A program made the position numbers and the translations under genes. Of a stretch of DNA of 5,176 nt, positions 1-5,176 are shown in pieces. Numbering within the stretch: the first letter of the stretch is position 1; each line of letters begins with the position of its first letter. A model generated the notes under the pieces. The model searched no databases and was not told the DNA's origin. It worked only from the letters and a program-made list of their open reading frames with translations. Source of the stretch: an uncultured Alistipes sp. (GTDB lineage Bacteria > Bacteroidota > Bacteroidia > Bacteroidales > Rikenellaceae); contig CAJGDL010000111.1 in the NCBI GenBank assembly GCA_904502075.1, positions 1 to 5,176 on the forward strand. Direction: 5' to 3'.

Positions 1-1549
<1,549 letters not shown>

Positions 1550-1567
1550 AGTGATAGAATTTGGGGA

Positions 1568-1575
1568 CAAAGATA
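1568..1575 (-). promoter_or_regulatory. Candidate Bacteroidetes -7 promoter element for typA
   Basis: Read on the minus strand this is TATCTTTG, an exact match to the Bacteroidetes primary-sigma -7 consensus TAnnTTTG. It ends 18 bases before the typA ATG, so the inferred transcription start (near 1563) leaves a leader of only about 14 nt. The expected -33 TTTG about 19-21 bases further upstream is not well conserved; only T-rich sequence is present. The position and exact core support it, and the short leader and weak -33 lower confidence. Confidence 0.55.
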
Positions 1576-1590
1576 CGATTTTTTATAAAA

Positions 1591-1606
1591 TAATTTTGTA
1601 ATTTTG
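1591..1606 (+). promoter_or_regulatory. Candidate aroB promoter: tandem TAATTTTG -7 elements
   Basis: TAATTTTG occurs twice back to back (1591-1598 and 1599-1606), and each copy matches TAnnTTTG. The second copy would place transcription start around 1612, giving a leader of roughly 28 nt before the aroB ATG at 1640. No convincing TTTG -33 element is found at 19-21 bp upstream of either copy; the region there is T/A-rich. An AGGAG at 1608-1612 lies 27 bases from the ATG, too far to act as a ribosome binding site, so it is probably fortuitous. Confidence 0.5.
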
Positions 1607-1639
1607 TAGGAGAAACTCACCCATAAGCCCCGAATCTTT

Positions 1640-2692
1640 ATGATCCGATCCACCGAACCCTTTTTGGTCATCAAGCGCAAGAGCAGCATCTACCAGGGAG
1701 ATGCCTCGGAGATCTTGTCGCTCGTACTGCCGCGCCACGGACGGGTGGTAATCCTCACGGACGAAAATGTCGCTCGCTGCCACCCTGAGCTCGTGGGTCG
1801 CTACCCGCACCTGCTGGTAGGGCAGGGAGAGCGAGCCAAGAGCCTCGCCGCTGCCCGGCAACTCTACCTCCAATTCATCGAACTCGGGGTCGATCGCTCC
1901 TGGTGGGTGGTGGGTATCGGTGGAGGCGTGGTCTGCGACCTGGCCGGCTTCGTCGCCTCGACCTATATGCGGGGGTTGAAGTTTGGTTTTGTTCCCACAA
2001 CCCTGCTGGCCCAGGTCGATGCCTCGGTGGGGGGTAAGAATGCGGTGAATCTGAACGGCTACAAGAATATGGTGGGCACCTTCACGCAGCCCCACTTCGT
2101 GATCTGCGACTCGAAGCTCCTCCACTCGCTCCCCGTCCGCGAATTTCGCGCCGGCATGGCCGAGGTAATCAAGGCGGCCATCATCGGCAACGCAGATCTA
2201 TTCATGAAACTCGAATTCCTGACAAATCGTCGGATGCGCATGGGGTTCAAGCACTTGGATCAGGTAATCCGTGCCGCGATCGAGGTCAAGGCCGCCATCG
2301 TGCAGCACGACGAAAAGGAGCAGGGCGAGAGAAAACTCCTCAACCTGGGCCACACCTTCGCCCATGCCATCGAGAAGTGCGAACCGAAGTTCAACCACGG
2401 AGAGGCTGTCGCCGTGGGAATCCTCATCGCCTGCCGCATCGCCACGCGACTGGGGCTGATGCGCGAAGAGGAGGTGGCCCTGATCGCCCGCGTCATCGGC
2501 GAGCACCAACTCCCCTTGAGTGCTCCACCCTATCTGATCCCCAAATTCCTGCGCGCCATCGCCAAAGACAAGAAACGCGCCGGCGACCGGCTCTCGGTCA
2601 TCCTGCCCCAAGGGATCGGCTCCTGCAGGATCCACTCGATGACCTTCGAGGAGCTCAGCGAGCTCTTCCCCAAGGAGTGCGGCTACTGTTAG
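1640..2692 (+). CDS. aroB: 3-dehydroquinate synthase (AroB)
   Basis: AroB converts DAHP to 3-dehydroquinate plus phosphate in the cytoplasm, the second step of the shikimate pathway to chorismate and aromatic amino acids, using NAD+ and a divalent metal (Zn or Co). The 350-residue product is normal length. The N-terminal half is the NAD-binding fold: DEN at 41-43, the glycine-rich GIGGGVVCD at 92-100 and STYMRG at 107-112. DASVGGKNAVN at 127-137 and YKNMVG at 141-146 follow. Metal ligands by alignment with the Aspergillus enzyme domain are E175 (in MAEVIK), H238 (in NLGHTF) and H253 (in NHGEAV). Active-site residues R111, D127, K133, K142, K178, R231, N235, H242 and a C-terminal lysine (K311 probably) are all present, so it should be active. 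ATG 1640 is the only plausible start: an in-frame stop lies at 1607-1609 with no ATG, GTG or TTG between. The protein ends unusually in a short CxxC (C347, C350). It starts 90 bp from divergent typA, and 259 bp separate it from secA, so it appears monocistronic. Confidence 0.97.
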   Translation: MIRSTEPFLVIKRKSSIYQGDASEILSLVLPRHGRVVILTDENVARCHPELVGRYPHLLVGQGERAKSLAAARQLYLQFIELGVDRSWWVVGIGGGVVCDLAGFVASTYMRGLKFGFVPTTLLAQVDASVGGKNAVNLNGYKNMVGTFTQPHFVICDSKLLHSLPVREFRAGMAEVIKAAIIGNADLFMKLEFLTNRRMRMGFKHLDQVIRAAIEVKAAIVQHDEKEQGERKLLNLGHTFAHAIEKCEPKFNHGEAVAVGILIACRIATRLGLMREEEVALIARVIGEHQLPLSAPPYLIPKFLRAIAKDKKRAGDRLSVILPQGIGSCRIHSMTFEELSELFPKECGYC

Positions 2693-2736
2693 TCCCCGCA
2701 GAGTCATTGAGGCCCCTCGACAAAGCCTCCGGAATG

Positions 2737-2780
2737 GCGCTTTTCTCTCCCTGCACAACACCCTGCAGAGGGAAAAGCGC
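2737..2780 (+). terminator. Hairpin downstream of aroB, possible terminator
   Basis: GCGCTTTTC at 2737-2745 pairs perfectly with GAAAAGCGC at 2772-2780 (9 bp). Inside it CTGCA (2751-2755) can pair with TGCAG (2764-2768) around an 8-nt loop, with a small asymmetric internal loop between the two stems. It begins 44 bases after the aroB stop. The downstream sequence is TCTATTC rather than a run of T, so a classical intrinsic terminator is not clear; it may instead protect the mRNA 3' end. Position and stem length support a 3'-end role by inference only. Confidence 0.45.
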
Positions 2781-2799
2781 TCTATTCATGGTCGCTTTC

Positions 2800-2825
2800 G
2801 CCCTCTTTTACCCAAAAAGCAGGGC
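2800..2825 (+). terminator. Second hairpin between aroB and secA (terminator or upstream element)
   Basis: GCCCTCTTTT at 2800-2809 can pair with AAAAG plus AGGGC at 2815-2825, about 10 bp with a single bulged C at 2820 and a 5-nt loop. No T-run follows. It lies just before the -33-like element of the secA promoter (2832), so it is either a second 3'-end structure for aroB transcripts or an upstream DNA element of the secA promoter. The function is not determined by the sequence. Confidence 0.3.
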
Positions 2826-2831
2826 AATATC

Positions 2832-2862
2832 TTTCCATTCCCAAAAATTATATGTATCTTTG
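2832..2862 (+). promoter_or_regulatory. secA promoter, Bacteroidetes -33/-7 type
   Basis: TATCTTTG at 2855-2862 is an exact match to the TAnnTTTG -7 consensus, and TTTC at 2832-2835 matches three of four bases of the TTTG -33 element. The 19-bp spacing is the usual one for Bacteroidetes vegetative promoters. The predicted start near 2868 gives a secA leader of about 84 nt. This is the most complete promoter in the window. Confidence 0.72.
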
Positions 2863-2867
2863 TAGGT

Positions 2868-2951
2868 TCGCATACATGCGTGTGCGCCCTACGCGCGCGA
2901 GCACATGGGTGAGAAACAAGAGAAATAACGAAAAATACAAAACAACGAACT
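2868..2951 (+). promoter_or_regulatory. secA 5' leader with GC-rich stem-loop and A-rich start region
   Basis: The inferred untranslated leader has two parts. Bases 2869-2907 are GC-rich and self-complementary: CATG 2875-2878 with CATG 2904-2907, TG 2881-2882 with CA 2902-2903, and GCGC 2884-2887 with GCGC 2895-2898 around a 7-nt loop, with small bulges. Bases 2908-2951 are strongly A-rich with no Shine-Dalgarno sequence, as is usual for highly translated Bacteroidetes genes. Two short upstream reading frames begin inside the structured part: one at 2905-2928 encodes MGEKQEK, and one from 2876 to 3013 (45 codons) overlaps the secA start. A regulatory role is inference only. Confidence 0.35.
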
Positions 2952-5176
2952 ATGGATATTTTAACCGGTTTATTGAAACTGATCTTCGGCTCGAAGGCCG
3001 ACAAGGATCGTAAGGAGATTCAACCCTATGTAGATAAGATCAAGGCGATCTACCCCACCATCTCCGCCCTTTCGAACGACGAGTTGCGTGGTCGTTCGGC
3101 GGCGCTGATGAAGCAGATTGCCGACTTCATCGCCCAGGATGAGGCCCACATCTCGGAGCTCAAGGCCAAGTTGGAGAACAACGAGATCTCGCTCGAGGAG
3201 AAGGAGCGCATCTCGAAGGAGATCGACCAAACGGTCAAGCGCATTGACGAGAAGATCGAGCAGCAGCTCGACCAGATCCTCCCCGAGGCTTTCGCCATCA
3301 TGAAGGATACGGCCCGCCGTTTCACGGAGAACGAGACGGTGGAGGTTACCGCCAACGATTTCGACCGCAACCTCGCGGCCGAGAAGGAGTTCGTCACCAT
3401 CGAGGGCGACAAGGCTATCTACGCCACCCACTGGCTGGCCGGAGGCAACGACCTGAAATGGGAGATGATCCACTACGATGTACAGCTCTTCGGTGGCGTG
3501 GTGTTACACAAGGGTAAGATCGCCGAGATGGCCACGGGTGAGGGTAAAACCCTGGTGGCTACGCTTCCGGTCTTCCTGAACGCCCTGGCCCGCAAGGGTG
3601 TCCACCTGGTAACGGTGAACGACTACCTCGCCAAGCGTGACTCCGAGTGGATGGGCCCCATGTATCAGTTCCACGGCCTTTCGGTGGACTGCATCGACAA
3701 GCACCAGCCCAACTCCGAGGCGCGTCGCAAGGCCTATATGGCCGACATCACCTTCGGTACGAACAACGAATATGGCTTCGACTACCTGCGCGACAACATG
3801 GCCTCGTCGCCCAAAGACCTTGTACAGCGCAAGCACCACTTCGCCATTGTCGATGAGGTGGACTCGGTATTGATCGACGATGCCCGAACGCCGCTCATTA
3901 TCTCGGGCCCCGTGCCCAAGGGCGATGACCAACTCTTCGAGCAGTATCGTCCCGCCATCGAGCACCTCTACAACATGCAGAAGAACTTTGTCACGAACCT
4001 CGTGGCCGAGTCGCGTAAGTTGATGGCCGAGGGCAAGAACGAGGAGGGTGGCATCCTGATGTACCGCGCCCACAAGGGTCTGCCGAAGTATAAGCCCCTG
4101 ATCAAGTTTCTCTCCGAAACGGGTATCAAGGTGCAGATGCAGAAGACCGAGAATATCTACATGGCCGACAACAATCGTCGCATGCCCGAGATCACGGACG
4201 AGTTGTTCTTCGTCATTGACGAGAAGATGAACTCCGTGGAGCTCACCGACAAGGGCCATGAGGTTCTCTCGAAATACTTTAACGAAGACGGATTCTTCGT
4301 GCTGCCCGACATCGGAGCCTCCGTGGCCGACATCGAAAAGCTCGACCTTACGGCCGAGGAGAAGGCCCAAAAGCGCGATGCCGTGATCAACGACTACGCC
4401 ATCAAATCGGAGCGCGTACACACCGTAAATCAGCTCCTGAAGGCCTACTCGATGTTCGAGAAGGATACCGAGTATGTGGTGATGGACAACAAGGTGAAGA
4501 TCGTGGACGAGCAGACGGGACGTATCCTGGATGGTCGTCGCTACTCGGATGGCCTGCATCAGGCCATCGAGGCCAAAGAGCGTGTGAAGGTCGAGGCCGC
4601 CACGCAGACCTTTGCCACCATCACCCTGCAGAACTACTTCCGCATGTACCACAAGCTGGCCGGTATGACCGGTACGGCCGAGACCGAAGCATCGGAGTTC
4701 TGGAACATCTACAAGTTGGATGTAGTGGTGATCCCCACGAACCGCCCCATCCTGAGAAACGACCAAGCCGACCTGGTCTACAAGACCAAGCGCGAGAAGT
4801 ATAACGCCGTGATCAACGAGGTGGTACGCCTCGTAGGCGAGGGACGCCCCGTGCTGGTGGGTACCACCTCGGTGGAGATCTCGGAGCTCTTGAGCCGCAT
4901 GCTCAAACTGCGCGGCATCAAGCACAATGTCTTGAACGCCAAGCAGCACCAGCTGGAGGCCCAGGTGGTAGTCGAAGCCGGCCGCCCGGGTCAGGTTACG
5001 ATCGCCACCAACATGGCCGGTCGTGGTACCGATATCAAGCTTACCGATGAGGTGAAGGCCGCCGGCGGTTTGGCCATCATCGGTACGGAGCGCCACGAGA
5101 GCCGTCGCGTAGACCGCCAGTTGCGCGGTCGTTCGGGTCGTCAGGGCGACCCGGGTTCGTCGCAGTTCTTCGTCTC
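2952..5176 (+). CDS. secA: Preprotein translocase motor ATPase SecA, C-terminus cut off by window edge
   Basis: SecA is the peripheral membrane ATPase that pushes unfolded preproteins through the SecYEG channel. 741 full codons are present, and Bacteroides-type SecA is about 1100 residues, so the rest of the second nucleotide-binding domain, scaffold, wing and tail are outside. Seen in order: [15 protein letters not shown] N-terminus; Q-motif YDVQLFGG at 175-182; Walker A ATGEGKT at 194-200 (K199); [17 protein letters not shown] after it; [15 protein letters not shown]; Walker [15 protein letters not shown] at 301-314; the preprotein cross-linking domain from about 320; [26 protein letters not shown]; motif [10 protein letters not shown] at 686-694; and arginine-finger motif [14 protein letters not shown] at 722-733. 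Compared with E. coli SecA it has extra segments at about 55-105, 125-170 and 342-420 and lacks the E. coli insertion after motif V. ATG 2952 is the first in-frame start after a TGA at 2910-2912. It is transcribed from its own promoter. No frameshift is seen. Confidence 0.98.
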   Translation, partial: MDILTGLLKLIFGSKADKDRKEIQPYVDKIKAIYPTISALSNDELRGRSAALMKQIADFIAQDEAHISELKAKLENNEISLEEKERISKEIDQTVKRIDEKIEQQLDQILPEAFAIMKDTARRFTENETVEVTANDFDRNLAAEKEFVTIEGDKAIYATHWLAGGNDLKWEMIHYDVQLFGGVVLHKGKIAEMATGEGKTLVATLPVFLNALARKGVHLVTVNDYLAKRDSEWMGPMYQFHGLSVDCIDKHQPNSEARRKAYMADITFGTNNEYGFDYLRDNMASSPKDLVQRKHHFAIVDEVDSVLIDDARTPLIISGPVPKGDDQLFEQYRPAIEHLYNMQKNFVTNLVAESRKLMAEGKNEEGGILMYRAHKGLPKYKPLIKFLSETGIKVQMQKTENIYMADNNRRMPEITDELFFVIDEKMNSVELTDKGHEVLSKYFNEDGFFVLPDIGASVADIEKLDLTAEEKAQKRDAVINDYAIKSERVHTVNQLLKAYSMFEKDTEYVVMDNKVKIVDEQTGRILDGRRYSDGLHQAIEAKERVKVEAATQTFATITLQNYFRMYHKLAGMTGTAETEASEFWNIYKLDVVVIPTNRPILRNDQADLVYKTKREKYNAVINEVVRLVGEGRPVLVGTTSVEISELLSRMLKLRGIKHNVLNAKQHQLEAQVVVEAGRPGQVTIATNMAGRGTDIKLTDEVKAAGGLAIIGTERHESRRVDRQLRGRSGRQGDPGSSQFFV

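Noticed and set aside
1608..1612. AGGAG as a Shine-Dalgarno site for aroB
   Set aside because: It is 27 bases from the ATG with no in-frame start nearer, and Bacteroidetes seldom rely on Shine-Dalgarno pairing.
1583..2125. 180-codon minus-strand frame over the 5' part of aroB
   Set aside because: It is antisense to the conserved NAD-binding half of AroB and ends in the divergent promoter region, with no family resemblance.
2709..2729. Short inverted repeat GAGGC/GCCTC after the aroB stop
   Set aside because: It has only 5 bp with an 11-nt loop, within what chance gives in GC-rich DNA.
2198..2761. 187-codon minus-strand frame over the 3' half of aroB
   Set aside because: It is antisense to the metal-binding half of AroB and has no recognisable domain.
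2377..2865. 162-codon plus-strand frame running from aroB into the intergenic region
   Set aside because: It is out of frame within aroB and its R/P-rich translation is typical of a shifted frame. Its tail spans both hairpins and the secA promoter.
2869..2880. Inverted repeat CGCAT-AC-ATGCG as an operator
   Set aside because: The arms are only 5 bp and the site overlaps the larger leader stem. There is no second copy and no known regulator match.
3504..5096. 530-codon open frame on the minus strand across secA
   Set aside because: It lies wholly antisense to a SecA frame with every motif intact. Its protein is a monotonous L/V/H/G/D-rich sequence without a recognisable domain, as expected when GC-biased codons rarely give stops on the opposite strand.

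Overview
This is an ordinary chromosomal housekeeping segment of a Bacteroidota (Bacteroidetes) bacterium. It holds three conserved genes. A ribosome-associated GTPase gene (typA/bipA) on the minus strand runs off the left edge. The 3-dehydroquinate synthase gene aroB is complete on the plus strand. The preprotein translocase ATPase gene secA on the plus strand runs off the right edge. The phylum call rests on three things: SecA has the large insertions I recall from Bacteroides-type SecA proteins; 8-base elements matching the Bacteroidetes -7 promoter consensus TAnnTTTG lie upstream of all three genes; and no gene has a well-placed Shine-Dalgarno sequence. The coding DNA looks GC-rich while the promoter regions are AT-rich. 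That combination would fit an Alistipes-like (Rikenellaceae) member of the Bacteroidales, but the genus is a guess.

Layout: bases 1-1549 are typA, reading leftward, with 516 codons present and the last ~80-90 residues missing. Bases 1550-1639 are a 90-bp divergent intergenic region with candidate promoters facing both ways, including a perfect tandem copy of TAATTTTG on the aroB side. Bases 1640-2692 are aroB (350 aa, all expected metal and substrate residues visible). Bases 2693-2951 are a 259-bp intergenic region. It holds two hairpins (2737-2780 and 2800-2825), the best promoter of the window (-33-like TTTC, 19-bp spacer, TATCTTTG), and an ~84-nt secA leader with a GC-rich stem-loop and short upstream reading frames. 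Bases 2952-5176 are secA (741 full codons of a protein probably near 1100 residues).

The three genes share no pathway: ribosome assembly/stress translation (TypA), aromatic amino acid and chorismate synthesis (AroB) and protein export (SecA). They appear to be three separate transcription units rather than an operon. I see no mobile element, CRISPR array, tRNA/rRNA, phage gene or defence gene. Nothing here looks like an undescribed system. The points most worth a second look are the secA leader, the SecA insertions and the duplicated promoter element.
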